Shown here: piece after piece, positions 1-8,926 of the stretch
How positions within the stretch are numbered: position 1 is the first letter of the stretch
Layout of the letters: each line of letters starts with the position of its first letter
From: Lentisphaerota bacterium
GTDB taxonomy: Bacteria; Verrucomicrobiota; Lentisphaeria; Victivallales; Victivallaceae
DNA length: 64,000 bases
Assembly (NCBI GenBank): GCA_015061625.1
Contig: SUWG01000003.1
Span: forward strand, 108,489-172,488
Direction of reading: 5' to 3'
Made by a program: the position numbers and the translations under genes
The notes under the pieces: model-generated
The model's database searches: none
Told to the model about the DNA's origin: nothing
What the model saw: only the letters and a program-made list of their open reading frames with translations

Positions 1-1437
1 CTCGCCACTTCCCGCTTCCGTCAGCATCCGCTGGATTATCTGGAATCCATGACCAAAGTCGTCCGGGAGGTTTTGGCCGGTCAGAACCCCGCCGCCGTCA
101 GAGGTATCGGCATTGATACCACCGGTTCCACCCCCTGTGCCGTCGACTGCAATGGTGTGCCTCTGGCTCTCAATGAGCGTTTTACAGATGATCCCGATGC
201 CATGTTCGTCTTATGGAAAGATCACACCGCTTTGCCTGAAGCCGAAGAAATTTTGCAGAAAGCCAAATCATCTTCCGTCGATTACACCCGTTACGAGGGC
301 GGCAGTTACTCCCCGGAATGGTTCTGGGCCAAATATCTGCATATCCTGCGGCATAATCCCGCTGTGCGTGAGGCTTGCGCCGGATTTGTTGAACATTGCG
401 ACTGGATCCCCGCCGAATTGACCGCCTCTCCGGTGAGAACCGGTCGTTGCGCCGCCGGACACAAGGCCATGTGGCACCCCGATTGGAATGGTTATCCGCC
501 GGAATCTTTCTTCACTTCGATCGACCCGCTTTTCCGCGGCCGGGTCGATACTTTGGATAAGGAAACTTTCACTCCGGATAATCCGGTCGGCAAACTTTCT
601 GCCAAATGGGCCGGAATTTTCGGTTTGAGTACCGATGTCGTGGTCGCCGGTGGTATTTTGGATTGTCACAGCGGTGCCGTCGGAGCGGGTATACGCCCCG
701 GACAACTGGTCAAAGTTGTCGGCACTTCCACCTGCGAAATCGTGGTCGCTCCGGAAGTTGACCGCTGCATCCCCGGTATTTGCGGTCAGGTCGATGGCTC
801 CGTGCTGCCCGGCATGACCGGTTTGGAAGCCGGACAATCGGCTTTCGGCGACATCTATTCGTGGTTCATCCGTTTTCTTTCTTATGCCGGAGAAGTCGAT
901 TTTCAAAAACTTGAAGCCGATGCCGCCCGGCAATCGCCCGGCTGTGTGCTGGCTTTGGATTGGCACAATGCCCGCCGTACTCCCTTTGCCAATCCTTTTT
1001 TGACCGGAGCGATCGGCAATTTGACTCTGGGAACCACTGTCCCCATGGTTTACCGGGGCCTGATCGAAGCCACGGCATTCGGCGCAAAGCGCATCGTGGA
1101 ACATTTCATCCAAGAAGGTTTCCCGGTCGATTCCATTCTGGCAGTCGGCGGCATCCCCAAAAAATCACCGCTGGTAATGCAGATTTGTGCCGATGTTTTG
1201 AATATGAATATTCAGATCGTCGATACCGATGAGTGTTGTGCTTTGGGTGGTGCGATCTTTGCCGCCGTTGCTTCCGGAGTATTTCCCGATGTGGCAAAAG
1301 CCTCTGCCGTTATGGCGGCAAAAACCGGCAACTCCTACACCCCGGATGCTGATATGAGCAAAATATATGCCGGTTTGTACCGGAAATATCTGGCCTGCGC
1401 CGATGCAGTGGAATCCCTCATCTCGGCCGGAATGTGA
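1..1437 (+). CDS. araB: Ribulokinase, 5'-truncated by window edge
   Basis: FGGY-family kinase that phosphorylates L-ribulose to L-ribulose 5-phosphate in arabinose breakdown. The reading frame is open from base 1; the 16 codons before the first ATG (FRQHPLDYLESM) are typical AraB sequence, so the ATG at 49 is internal and the gene starts outside the window. Visible family motifs are GIGIDTTGSTP, LWKDHTA, the GTSTCEI stretch in the middle and the C-terminal VGGIPKKSPLVMQI of the ATP-binding half. About 478 residues are visible, against roughly 550-570 in the family. The gene converges on the SGNH hydrolase and ends before a bidirectional terminator. Confidence 0.93.
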   Translation, partial: LATSRFRQHPLDYLESMTKVVREVLAGQNPAAVRGIGIDTTGSTPCAVDCNGVPLALNERFTDDPDAMFVLWKDHTALPEAEEILQKAKSSSVDYTRYEGGSYSPEWFWAKYLHILRHNPAVREACAGFVEHCDWIPAELTASPVRTGRCAAGHKAMWHPDWNGYPPESFFTSIDPLFRGRVDTLDKETFTPDNPVGKLSAKWAGIFGLSTDVVVAGGILDCHSGAVGAGIRPGQLVKVVGTSTCEIVVAPEVDRCIPGICGQVDGSVLPGMTGLEAGQSAFGDIYSWFIRFLSYAGEVDFQKLEADAARQSPGCVLALDWHNARRTPFANPFLTGAIGNLTLGTTVPMVYRGLIEATAFGAKRIVEHFIQEGFPVDSILAVGGIPKKSPLVMQICADVLNMNIQIVDTDECCALGGAIFAAVASGVFPDVAKASAVMAAKTGNSYTPDADMSKIYAGLYRKYLACADAVESLISAGM

Positions 1438-1477
1438 ATGACTCTCCGGCTGTTTTGATTCTTACTCCACAAAAAAT

Positions 1478-1520
1478 GGATGCGGCAGAATCTGAAAACT
1501 CTGCCGCATCCCATGTTTTT
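1478..1520. terminator. Bidirectional intrinsic terminator
   Basis: A 12-bp perfect stem (ggatgcggcaga / tctgccgcatcc) with a 10-nt loop lies between convergent genes. It has T5 after it on the + strand and A6 before it, which is T6 on the - strand. It could therefore stop both araB and the SGNH hydrolase transcripts. Confidence 0.8.
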
Positions 1521-1531
1521 GGCGGGGAAGA

Positions 1532-2614
1532 TTACTTCAATGCCTCTTTGAGTACCGGCAGTACACACTTATACATACGGTAGAAGCCCAGATCGTTGGG
1601 GTGGCAGCCGTCAACGGTGCAGCAGTCGCGCAGATCAGTGCCGAAAAGTTTTTCGCCATCCACGAAATAGACATTTTTATCCCCGGCATCGAGCGCATTC
1701 TGATAAGTCTGCCGGATGATTTCCCGGCGGCGGGCATGGACATCTATCGAGGGTTGATCGATATAAGCGAAATCGCATTTTGACAGCATGATGACCGGCA
1801 GATCGGGTTGTTTTTCCCGGATGATTTTGAAAAATGGTTCATGGGTCGCCTGCAAATGGGCCTCATCCGGAGCGTTGTGATCGTAATCAAGTACCAAGGC
1901 GGATAATTTTAACGAAGCGATCGCTTCGGCCATGGCTTTTTCACCTTTGGCAGAACCGGAAAATCCGAGATTGATCTGTTCGGCATCAATGGCGCGGCAG
2001 AGCATGGATGAATAGGCATTGCCGGGGCGTGAGGCACATCCGCCCTGGGTGATGGATGAGCCGTAGAAAAGCACCGGATGCGGTACTTTGTGCGCCTTGG
2101 GCGGGGCGATACGACTGCCGGCTTGCAGACCGATTTCCACGGAATCAACACCGCCGTAGAGGGGAAAGTTGATTACCCATTCGGCGAATTTCCGATCCGG
2201 ATTGTTCCCGGCGATCTCGGAAATTTCCACCTGGCCGGGGGAGGGCTTTACCGTGCAGTTGTAGAGCAGTTTTCTGCCGGGCATTTTACAAAACGTATCA
2301 AAACCGGCACTGCCGGCTCTGGGCATATGGTTCATATCGCAACTGTTGGAAAGTTTTGCCCGGATCATGATTTGTTTGGAATCCGAGCGAAAGCGCACGC
2401 ATACTCCGGAAGTGTGGAAACTCAACGCCAAAACACCTTCGTTGACATCGCTGACGGTCATCGTTTTGGGCAGGCGGTAATAAGCACCATCATTTTCCTT
2501 ATACCACGGCAGACCTTCCAATGCGAAAGGGGGATTTTTGACATCGCAGAAAATGAAACCGTTTTCATCAGCGGTACAGGCGGAAAAATTTTTGTCGATT
2601 CTGGTAATATCCAT
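1532..2614 (-). CDS. SGNH/GDSL-type hydrolase
   Basis: A 360-residue protein with the SGNH catalytic blocks: GSSITQGG at about 185-192 (serine nucleophile), NLGFSG as a block II-like segment, and DGCHPNDLG at about 335-343 carrying the Asp-His pair. The first ~170 residues look like a beta-rich domain, as in carbohydrate esterases that have an N-terminal accessory domain. Substrate cannot be read from sequence; an acyl or acetyl ester on a sugar is likely. No signal peptide is visible. It converges on the ribulokinase gene, which fits a carbohydrate-use setting but does not prove it. Confidence 0.8.
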   Translation of the reverse strand: MDITRIDKNFSACTADENGFIFCDVKNPPFALEGLPWYKENDGAYYRLPKTMTVSDVNEGVLALSFHTSGVCVRFRSDSKQIMIRAKLSNSCDMNHMPRAGSAGFDTFCKMPGRKLLYNCTVKPSPGQVEISEIAGNNPDRKFAEWVINFPLYGGVDSVEIGLQAGSRIAPPKAHKVPHPVLFYGSSITQGGCASRPGNAYSSMLCRAIDAEQINLGFSGSAKGEKAMAEAIASLKLSALVLDYDHNAPDEAHLQATHEPFFKIIREKQPDLPVIMLSKCDFAYIDQPSIDVHARRREIIRQTYQNALDAGDKNVYFVDGEKLFGTDLRDCCTVDGCHPNDLGFYRMYKCVLPVLKEALK

Positions 2615-2707
2615 GACTTGATCCTCTTATGTTTTAACGTGAAGTCAAAGGCATACTATAATTGCGAAAGGGAAAAAGTCAAATGCGGAATGCAGAAAAA
2701 ACGGCAA

Positions 2708-4075
2708 TCAATGCTTTTGCAACTGCCGCTCCAACTGAATGATGGTGCGGCGCAGAGAATCATCATTCTCGCAACGCTCCGGAATGGTTTTGGCAGCGTG
2801 CAGCACGTTGGCGTGAGTCCGGCCGAAAATATCCCCGATCTCATTGCTGGAAAGCCGGGTGAGTTTCCGGCAGAGGAACATCGCCACCATGCGTGGATCG
2901 GCGACATGACGGGCGCGGCATTTGCCGATGATATCCGCCACCGAGATACCGAAGTGGTTGGCTACTGTCTGCTGGATGGCTTCCGGGCGGATATCTTTGG
3001 CCAGACTCTCCTCGGCCAACTGGGCGTGGAGTTGATTTTCGGCTTCAGCGATGGAAAGGTCTTCCGTGCCGCTCATTTCCGCATAGGCAGACAGGCGCAG
3101 GAAACAACCCTTGAGCCGCCGGACGGAACTGGTGATGTTTTCAGCAAGAAATTCCAGAATGGAATCCGGCAATGCAGGATTGGTCAGATGAGCCTGCCGC
3201 CACATCCGCAAAATGACCAGACGCTGTTCATATTCCGGCATACCGACCTGACAGGTCATTCCCTGTTCAAAGCGGCTGCTTATGCGCCGGTCGATACCGG
3301 ATAATTCACATGGCTGGCGGTCACTGGTCAGCACGATTTGCTTGCCCTGCTGATAGAGGATGTTGAAAACGTTGAAAAATTCCTCCTGCAAAGCGGTCTT
3401 TTTTTCCAGACGGTGGATGTCGTCGATCAGCAGTACATCGGCGTTGAGGAATGAAGCCCGGAAGTCAGCGGCATTGCGATGGCGGGTCAGTGATTCATAA
3501 AAATCATTGAGCATCTCATCGCAAGTGACACTGCGGACGGTCATTTCGGGTCTTTCGGCAGAAATTTTACCGGCGATAGCCTGAAGCAGGTGGGTTTTAC
3601 CGATACCGTTGGTTCCGTAAATGAAAAGCGGATTGTAGCACTCACCGGGGGCTTCGGCGGCGGAACGCGCCATGGCGAAAGCGTGCCGGTTGCTGTTGCC
3701 GCAGATAAAGTTATCGAATGAATAAAGTTGATTGCGCCGTTTGGGGATCGCCGGAGTTTGCTCAACTTTCCGGATTTCCGGAACCGCATTCTTTCTGACT
3801 CCGGCGGCGGCTTGCGGGATTACGCCGGGGCGCAACTCGAAACGGTAACTTCTGCCGTGGATATTATCCAGCGCACTTTGAATAAGATCGCTGTAATTAT
3901 CATTGATCATATCCCGGAAAAATTCGTCAGAAACGCCGATGGTCAGCAAATCGCCTTCCAGCGTCAAAGCGGTCATCTGTGAGAACCACTGACGATAGAG
4001 GGATTCACTGCGGCTTTTCAAGATGCTGACGGCGAGATCCCAGATCTCTTCAGCTCTGAATGCTCCTGACTTCAT
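2708..4075 (-). CDS. dnaA: Chromosomal replication initiator protein DnaA
   Basis: AAA+ initiator that binds DnaA boxes and opens oriC. In order: N-terminal domain I (about 1-80), a short variable linker, Walker A GTNGIGKT at about 154-161, Walker B LLIDDIH, and a C-terminal helix-turn-helix domain with DPRMVAMFLCRKLT and the GRTHANVLHA signature. At 455 residues it is of normal length. The start has only a weak Shine-Dalgarno sequence. A good promoter (TTGCAA-17-TATATT) lies about 215 bp upstream, giving a long 5' leader. It is not directly next to dnaN; three genes on two strands separate them. Confidence 0.97.
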   Translation of the reverse strand: MKSGAFRAEEIWDLAVSILKSRSESLYRQWFSQMTALTLEGDLLTIGVSDEFFRDMINDNYSDLIQSALDNIHGRSYRFELRPGVIPQAAAGVRKNAVPEIRKVEQTPAIPKRRNQLYSFDNFICGNSNRHAFAMARSAAEAPGECYNPLFIYGTNGIGKTHLLQAIAGKISAERPEMTVRSVTCDEMLNDFYESLTRHRNAADFRASFLNADVLLIDDIHRLEKKTALQEEFFNVFNILYQQGKQIVLTSDRQPCELSGIDRRISSRFEQGMTCQVGMPEYEQRLVILRMWRQAHLTNPALPDSILEFLAENITSSVRRLKGCFLRLSAYAEMSGTEDLSIAEAENQLHAQLAEESLAKDIRPEAIQQTVANHFGISVADIIGKCRARHVADPRMVAMFLCRKLTRLSSNEIGDIFGRTHANVLHAAKTIPERCENDDSLRRTIIQLERQLQKH

Positions 4076-4714
4076 TTTATACCCGAATCGTTAAACTGTT
4101 ACTCATTGAGGCGGTATCAAAATGTTGATCACGCCTGTATTACTAAACAAAAAAACCTGTCAGCAAACTGCTGCCAATTTGCTGTCAGCTTTCCGTCAAA
4201 CCGGCATCGCGGAACTCATGCAACTTTTCCGGAAATGCCGTTTTTATTAACCGCAGAACTCCTTTTGGACCTCTGCTCTCAACACAATGCATAATATATT
4301 CCGGAATAACCGTTTTTGCAAATGCTCTTTTCCGGAAAAAATCGCAACTCATACCGTTAAAAAAACGTAAGCAGGCGTTATCTCAAATAGTTATGGAAAA
4401 TAAAAATTTTCAGGAATTTTTTTTGAAAAAAAATCTCTTTTTATACAACCAGTTATGAATATTTTTGCAGTCATGCGGCACTTCAAGGGTTTACGAAAAA
4501 TCCGTCTGAAAAAACATCTGAAAAAGTCGAAAATAAGGATTGCCGATCTAATTTTCTGCTAAAAGTTAAGAAATGTTTTTATACGGAAGTGTATTATAAT
4601 TTTATAACTCTGAATAGTGTGGGGAGAAATCATAAATTGCAACAATTTTTTGCGTTTCAGAGAAAAGTTGTTTACAAGTTATTAACAACCTGAAGCAACA
4701 ACGTTATTATTGAT
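4076..4714. other. Candidate origin of replication (AT-rich gap upstream of dnaA)
   Basis: A 639-bp gap with no credible ORF. It is visibly AT-rich from about 4340 to 4710, with runs such as ggaattttttttgaaaaaaa. TTAT-starting motifs recur (ttatacaac, ttatacgga, ttataactc, ttattaaca), resembling but not matching the DnaA box TTATnCACA. Three TTCCGGAA palindromes lie around the dnaA promoter (4227, 4299, 4330). The position next to dnaA and close to dnaN/recF is the best argument. No exact DnaA box cluster is seen. Confidence 0.4.
4293..4321 (-). promoter_or_regulatory. Promoter of dnaA
   Basis: On the minus strand the sequence reads TTGCAA, 17 bp, TATATT (-35 at 4316-4321, -10 at 4293-4298). 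A TTCCGGAA palindrome abuts the -10. Confidence 0.65.
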
Positions 4715-5869
4715 TTATCGGACCGGTTTCAACGCTCCGGAAGTTTTGGCGATGGTTCTGCCGATGACCACGACGGAAACTTTTCCGGCACCGGCATCGA
4801 GCAGTTTTTCTGCGGCGGCAGTCAGAGTCGCCCCGGTGGTCAATACATCGTCGATCAGAATGATATGTTTGCCGGTGATATCCGGATTTTTGACGGTGTA
4901 AAAGGCATTCTGCAACCCCCGGTGCCGGGCTTTGCGGCCGAGGGTGGATTGCTTGCGCAAAGAAAATTTGCGGCGCAGCAGACCGGCGACCGGAATACCG
5001 GTGCGGCCGGAGATCACTCCGGCAAGCAGAGCTGCCTGATTGTAAGAGCGGAATAAATAGCGCAATGGATTCAGCGGCACCGGCACGAGCAGATCGGCAG
5101 TCATTCCGGCTGAACTCATCAGGTCGGCGGCCATTCTGCCCAGCGGCCGGGCAAGTTCCGGATGGTTGCGGAATTTGAACCGGTGGATAAGTTCCCGGCC
5201 GAGTCCCCGGTAGGCAAAGAGAGCCAGAGCCTGCTGCCACGGCCGTTTTTCTTCGGCCAGACAGCGGTCGCAGAATTCGAGCAGACCGTGATTTTCCCCG
5301 CCGCACCCGTTACAGCGGTAACGGGCATCGAAAAAGTAGAGTTTTTCCATGCATGACGGACAAAACGGCGTATGTTGCGGATTGGGAGCGTAACAGTTGA
5401 AACAGTTGTTGAATAACAGGCGGTCGGTAAGCCGGGTGGTGACCGGTTCCGGCGGCTCGGCTGCGGGCAGCTCCAGCGGCGGCAGATCCGGCAGATAGCC
5501 GTGATGGATGCGGATCTCCGGCATGGTAAAAGCGGAATGGATGGTGACTTCGATCAGGTCAAAGCGGGATAGCCTTCCAGTGATGTCAAAGGTTTTCAAA
5601 TAGAGTTTGGCGGCGTTGAAGTTGCGTTTGCGCTGACGGTATGAGAGATTTATCATCGGCGGAAAACCCGGCTTGAAGCGGCGGGTTTTTACTTCGGCAA
5701 AGACGATGGTTTCGCCGTCAAGGGCGATGATATCCAGTTCCCCGGCTTTGGTTTTCCAGTTGCGGCCGAGGATGATCAAACCGTTGGCCTCCAGGTGTCG
5801 GCAGGCGGCATTTTCGCCGAACCGGCCGACGGCGGCACTTTTCCGGCGCAATATGGCGGTGCTTTTCAT
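4715..5869 (-). CDS. YraN (UPF0102)-ComF fusion protein
   Basis: Two families in one 384-residue frame. Residues about 10-115 are YraN/UPF0102, a restriction-endonuclease-like fold with GELDIIA and the EVKTRR active-site-type motif. Residues about 150-384 are ComF-like: a cysteine-rich zinc-finger region (CFNC, CPSC, CNGC, CDRC) followed by a phosphoribosyltransferase fold with the PRPP loop IILIDDVLTTGAT. ComF is a competence protein involved in handling single-stranded DNA; the role of YraN is unclear. The start overlaps the end of prmC by 4 bp, so the two genes form one operon. No frameshift or stop separates the parts, so the fusion looks real. Confidence 0.85.
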   Translation of the reverse strand: MKSTAILRRKSAAVGRFGENAACRHLEANGLIILGRNWKTKAGELDIIALDGETIVFAEVKTRRFKPGFPPMINLSYRQRKRNFNAAKLYLKTFDITGRLSRFDLIEVTIHSAFTMPEIRIHHGYLPDLPPLELPAAEPPEPVTTRLTDRLLFNNCFNCYAPNPQHTPFCPSCMEKLYFFDARYRCNGCGGENHGLLEFCDRCLAEEKRPWQQALALFAYRGLGRELIHRFKFRNHPELARPLGRMAADLMSSAGMTADLLVPVPLNPLRYLFRSYNQAALLAGVISGRTGIPVAGLLRRKFSLRKQSTLGRKARHRGLQNAFYTVKNPDITGKHIILIDDVLTTGATLTAAAEKLLDAGAGKVSVVVIGRTIAKTSGALKPVR

Positions 5870-6639
5870 GGCAGTTGTCCGGCGACGAAGCGGTCACGGT
5901 CGCAGAGATCACGGATGATGGCGGCGGTCAACCCGGCGGATTCGAGTGCGGCGGCAGTCGGGGAAGCCTGTTCCGGGGAAAGTTCAAAGATCGCTCCGCC
6001 GTGAGGGTTGAGATGTTCAGCAAGAGCGTCGATGGTTTTCAGGATCAACTGCAAACCGTCATCCGGAGCGGTAAGGGCCAGTTTCGGTTCAAAATCTCTG
6101 ACTTCTCCGGGCAAGGTAAGATATTCTTCTTCAGTAACGTAGGGTAAATTGGCTCCGATAAGATCGAATTTGCCATTTCCCACTCCGGAAAAGAGATCAC
6201 TTTGAATGAAGCGGATATTTTCCGCATTATTGGCTCCGGCATTTTCCTGCGCCAGTTGCAGGGCATCGGCAGAAATATCCACGGCGGTCACATTCAGATC
6301 ACGCCTTTCAGTGGCAACGGCGATGGCGATCGCTCCGCTGCCGCAACCGATATCCAGCACCGAACCGTTTGGCGGGGCGTGGTCGATGAGCCATTGGGCG
6401 AGCAATTCGGTTTCCGGGCGGGGAATGAGTACCCGGCGGTCAACTTTGAGCATCAGATTCCGGAAAGGGGCAGTGCCGAGCAGATATTGCAAAGGTTCAC
6501 CGGCAACCCGGCGGCGGGCGATCTCGCGGGCGTGGTCGATAGAAGATGACTCCTCAACTATCCAGCGGGCTTCCTGATAAAAATTTTCCACATTTCCGCG
6601 TTGCAGAATATCACGGACGATCCGGATGGCGTCATTCAT
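5866..6639 (-). CDS. prmC: Peptide chain release factor N5-glutamine methyltransferase
   Basis: SAM-dependent enzyme that methylates the GGQ glutamine of release factors. The ORF opens at 6702, but the ATG at 6639 (MNDAIRIV) has a Shine-Dalgarno (gagg) at the right distance and gives the usual N-terminal domain, so it is preferred (257 residues). The SAM-binding loop VLDIGCGSGAIAI is intact. The catalytic motif reads NLPY rather than the common NPPY. It is first in a two-gene operon with yraN-comF, behind a strong TTGCAC-17-TATATT promoter. No prfA is adjacent. Confidence 0.9.
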   Translation of the reverse strand: MNDAIRIVRDILQRGNVENFYQEARWIVEESSSIDHAREIARRRVAGEPLQYLLGTAPFRNLMLKVDRRVLIPRPETELLAQWLIDHAPPNGSVLDIGCGSGAIAIAVATERRDLNVTAVDISADALQLAQENAGANNAENIRFIQSDLFSGVGNGKFDLIGANLPYVTEEEYLTLPGEVRDFEPKLALTAPDDGLQLILKTIDALAEHLNPHGGAIFELSPEQASPTAAALESAGLTAAIIRDLCDRDRFVAGQLP

Positions 6640-6673
6640 AAAAAAAATACCTCGTGCTGTATATATAATAGGT

Positions 6674-6702
6674 AATATAGCACGAATTGTGTTATAGTGC
6701 AA
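6674..6702 (-). promoter_or_regulatory. Promoter of prmC operon
   Basis: Minus strand TTGCAC (6697-6702), 17 bp, TATATT (6674-6679), about 30 bp before the prmC start codon. Confidence 0.7.
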
Positions 6703-6722
6703 TAAAAATTTGGTGTGGGCTA

Positions 6723-6750
6723 TTGAAAAATTGCGTGCTTATGTTATATT
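6723..6750 (+). promoter_or_regulatory. Promoter of the ATP-cone-like gene
   Basis: TTGAAA (6723-6728), 16 bp, TATATT (6745-6750), about 35 bp before the start codon at 6785. It is divergent from the prmC promoter. Confidence 0.65.
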
Positions 6751-6784
6751 GTCTGAAAGTCAAAATACCGGAGTAAGTTGAATT

Positions 6785-7726
6785 ATGGTTCAAACAGTGG
6801 CAAAACAGATTTTTTTGCGTGATGCAGACGGCGGGATCACGCCTTTCGACACGGGTGAATTGCAGACCCGGTTGATCGGCAGTTTTCTGGCGACCGGGTT
6901 GCGTGAAGAAAGTTTCATGTCAGAGGAGATCGTGCTGGCATTGGAATATACATTGTTGAATTCCCCCCGTCAGGAGCCGGTATTCTGCAAAAGCGAGATC
7001 GATGCGGCGGTCATCCGGCTGCTGGAAGGTATCGGTTTCCCGGAAGTTGCCCACGTTTTCCGGCGCAACGGCCATGAACAGATCGTGCGGATCGCCGCTG
7101 ATGAAGTGACGGTCGCCGGATTGCTGGTGTCGCATCTGGGATGTTCGGCGGAGCGGGCGGCGCATATAGCGCAACTGGTAGCCGGAGCGATGAAACAGTT
7201 GCATATCGAAAGTGCTTCACCGCATCTGCTGTTGGAAATGGCCCGCCATTATGAAAGAGATCTGGCGGAAGAGGATTTTCTTGCCGACAATACTCTGCTG
7301 CCCGGAGTGCCGCAGCAGACCCTTACCCGCAAGGATATTTATGAGATATTACCGGAAGCCCCCCGCAAACTGGTGGATGCCGGAGTGTTGCGGATCAACG
7401 GCATAACCACCCTGTTTCCCAGTGTGCGTTTCTTTTTCTTTATGAAAGAGTTTGCCCGGTCGGAAAAGTTGTCGTTCCCCGTGACGGAATTGGAGATCGA
7501 GCCATTGCTTTACAATGCCGGCAAGGCCCTGGAAGAGGCACGGTGCGCGATCAAAAAAGCGTTGCATCATCCGGAAGAATTGCCCTGCTGTCTGGCATTG
7601 CCGGATATCTTTGACTTTCTGGAATCATGTGCCGGCAGTGCACCGGATCAGCGTCTGGCCGCTGAATTGGCATCGGTGTTGACTGCGGCACTGGATTGTG
7701 AACTTTACCATTTGGCCTTCGATTGA
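6785..7726 (+). CDS. ATP-cone-like domain protein, function unknown
   Basis: A 313-residue soluble protein. The first ~100 residues (IFLRDADGGITPFDTGELQ... ending HVFRRN) have the pattern of an ATP-cone, the nucleotide-sensing domain found in ribonucleotide reductases and NrdR. No reductase or zinc-ribbon part follows. The remaining ~200 residues are helical-looking and unfamiliar. It sits between the prmC operon (divergent) and dnaN. Its own promoter and a Shine-Dalgarno (ggagtaag) precede the ATG. A role as a nucleotide sensor near replication genes is only a guess. Confidence 0.6.
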   Translation: MVQTVAKQIFLRDADGGITPFDTGELQTRLIGSFLATGLREESFMSEEIVLALEYTLLNSPRQEPVFCKSEIDAAVIRLLEGIGFPEVAHVFRRNGHEQIVRIAADEVTVAGLLVSHLGCSAERAAHIAQLVAGAMKQLHIESASPHLLLEMARHYERDLAEEDFLADNTLLPGVPQQTLTRKDIYEILPEAPRKLVDAGVLRINGITTLFPSVRFFFFMKEFARSEKLSFPVTELEIEPLLYNAGKALEEARCAIKKALHHPEELPCCLALPDIFDFLESCAGSAPDQRLAAELASVLTAALDCELYHLAFD

Positions 7727-7829
7727 AATATTTTCCGGATTTTTGTTCCGGGCGACTGGAAAACCGGAAGAAAACGGGTTATATTAACTTACGATTTTAT
7801 GTTTGTATGACAGATAAGGAGAGAGTATC

Positions 7830-8924
7830 ATGAAATTTACGGTAGACCGGCTGAAATTGCAGAAAGCGTTGCAAAAAGTAAGCAATATCATTGGTTCACG
7901 TTCCATGCTTCCGTTGCTGGGCAATGTGTTGATCAAAGCCACGGAAGAGGGTTTGGAGTTGAGTACCACCGATCTGGAACTGCGTCTGGTGACCACGGTC
8001 GAAGCGGAAGTCAGCGAAGTCGGCACGACCACTTTGCCGGCGAAAAAACTTGCTTCACTGATCGGCAGTTTTTCGGCGGAAAAGGTGGATTTTGTCATCG
8101 ACGACAAAGATTTTGCCCGGATCACCTGCGGCACGGCGAAATTTACATTGCTGGGTCTTTCAGCGGCGGATTTCCCCGAAGCACTGGCATTTGAAGCGGT
8201 GCATACGATCAAGATCAAAGAGAGTCTTTTCAAACGGATGATCGGTTCGATCGCCTATGCGGTCAGCGTGGATGATTCCCGCAAAGTGCTGACCGGTGTG
8301 CTGTTGAGTTTGCGTGAAACCGCCATGACGCTGGTGGCGACCGACGGTAAACGTATGGCGATGCAGGAATCCAGTCCGGAAAGCATCATCGGCGGCGACG
8401 GCGATGCGATCATTCCTCTGAAAGCGATGTCCGAGATCCGCCGTCAGCTTGATGGCGACGAATTGCTGACCATCGAAGTCGGCGAAAAACTTTGCCGTTT
8501 CACCTGCGCCGGAGTGACCCTGACCAGCAAATTGATCGAGGGAGCCTATCCCAACTACCGTCAGGTGGTGCCGGGTAAATTTGCCAGCGAAGTGGAATTG
8601 CCGGTTCAGGCGTTGCTGGCGAAAATCGAAACGGTGGCGTTGATGATCGCCGGCGCGAATAGTTCCATTATTCTGCGTTTTGCCGACAATCAGCTGCAGT
8701 TGCAGGCCTCCAGTGCGGAAGTCGGCGAAGGCAGCGACCTTTTGGAAACCACCTTTGAGGGCGAAACGTTTGAAGTTTCCTTCAATCCGGTGTTTCTGGC
8801 CGATCCGTTGCGCAACACTGATGCGGATATGGTGAGATTCAAATTGAATGATCCTTTGAGTCCGGTGGCGATCGAAGCCGGTGAGGGATTCATCTATATC
8901 ATCATGCCGATCCGCAAAAAGTAA
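7830..8924 (+). CDS. dnaN: DNA polymerase III sliding clamp (beta subunit)
   Basis: The ring-shaped processivity clamp of the replicase. At 364 residues it has normal length and shows the three-domain DnaN pattern, including LLPLGNV-type start MLPLLGNVLIKA, the ATDGKRMA segment in domain 2 and the C-terminal IYIIMPIRK, which matches the family's conserved MP(M/I)R ending. A strong Shine-Dalgarno (aaggagag) lies before the ATG and a TATATT -10 element at about 7780. recF starts 2 bp after the stop, so the genes are co-transcribed. Confidence 0.97.
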   Translation: MKFTVDRLKLQKALQKVSNIIGSRSMLPLLGNVLIKATEEGLELSTTDLELRLVTTVEAEVSEVGTTTLPAKKLASLIGSFSAEKVDFVIDDKDFARITCGTAKFTLLGLSAADFPEALAFEAVHTIKIKESLFKRMIGSIAYAVSVDDSRKVLTGVLLSLRETAMTLVATDGKRMAMQESSPESIIGGDGDAIIPLKAMSEIRRQLDGDELLTIEVGEKLCRFTCAGVTLTSKLIEGAYPNYRQVVPGKFASEVELPVQALLAKIETVALMIAGANSSIILRFADNQLQLQASSAEVGEGSDLLETTFEGETFEVSFNPVFLADPLRNTDADMVRFKLNDPLSPVAIEAGEGFIYIIMPIRKK

Positions 8925-8926
8925 AA

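Noticed and set aside
2078-3304. 408-residue ORF on the + strand opposite the SGNH hydrolase and dnaA
   Set aside because: It lies antisense to two well-supported genes and has no recognisable domain; it is a codon-bias shadow, as are similar long antisense ORFs at 15423, 21496, 26918, 27893, 44165, 49738 and 50677.
4076-4714. Canonical DnaA box cluster
   Set aside because: No exact TTATnCACA was found on either strand; the region is kept as oriC candidate by position and composition only.
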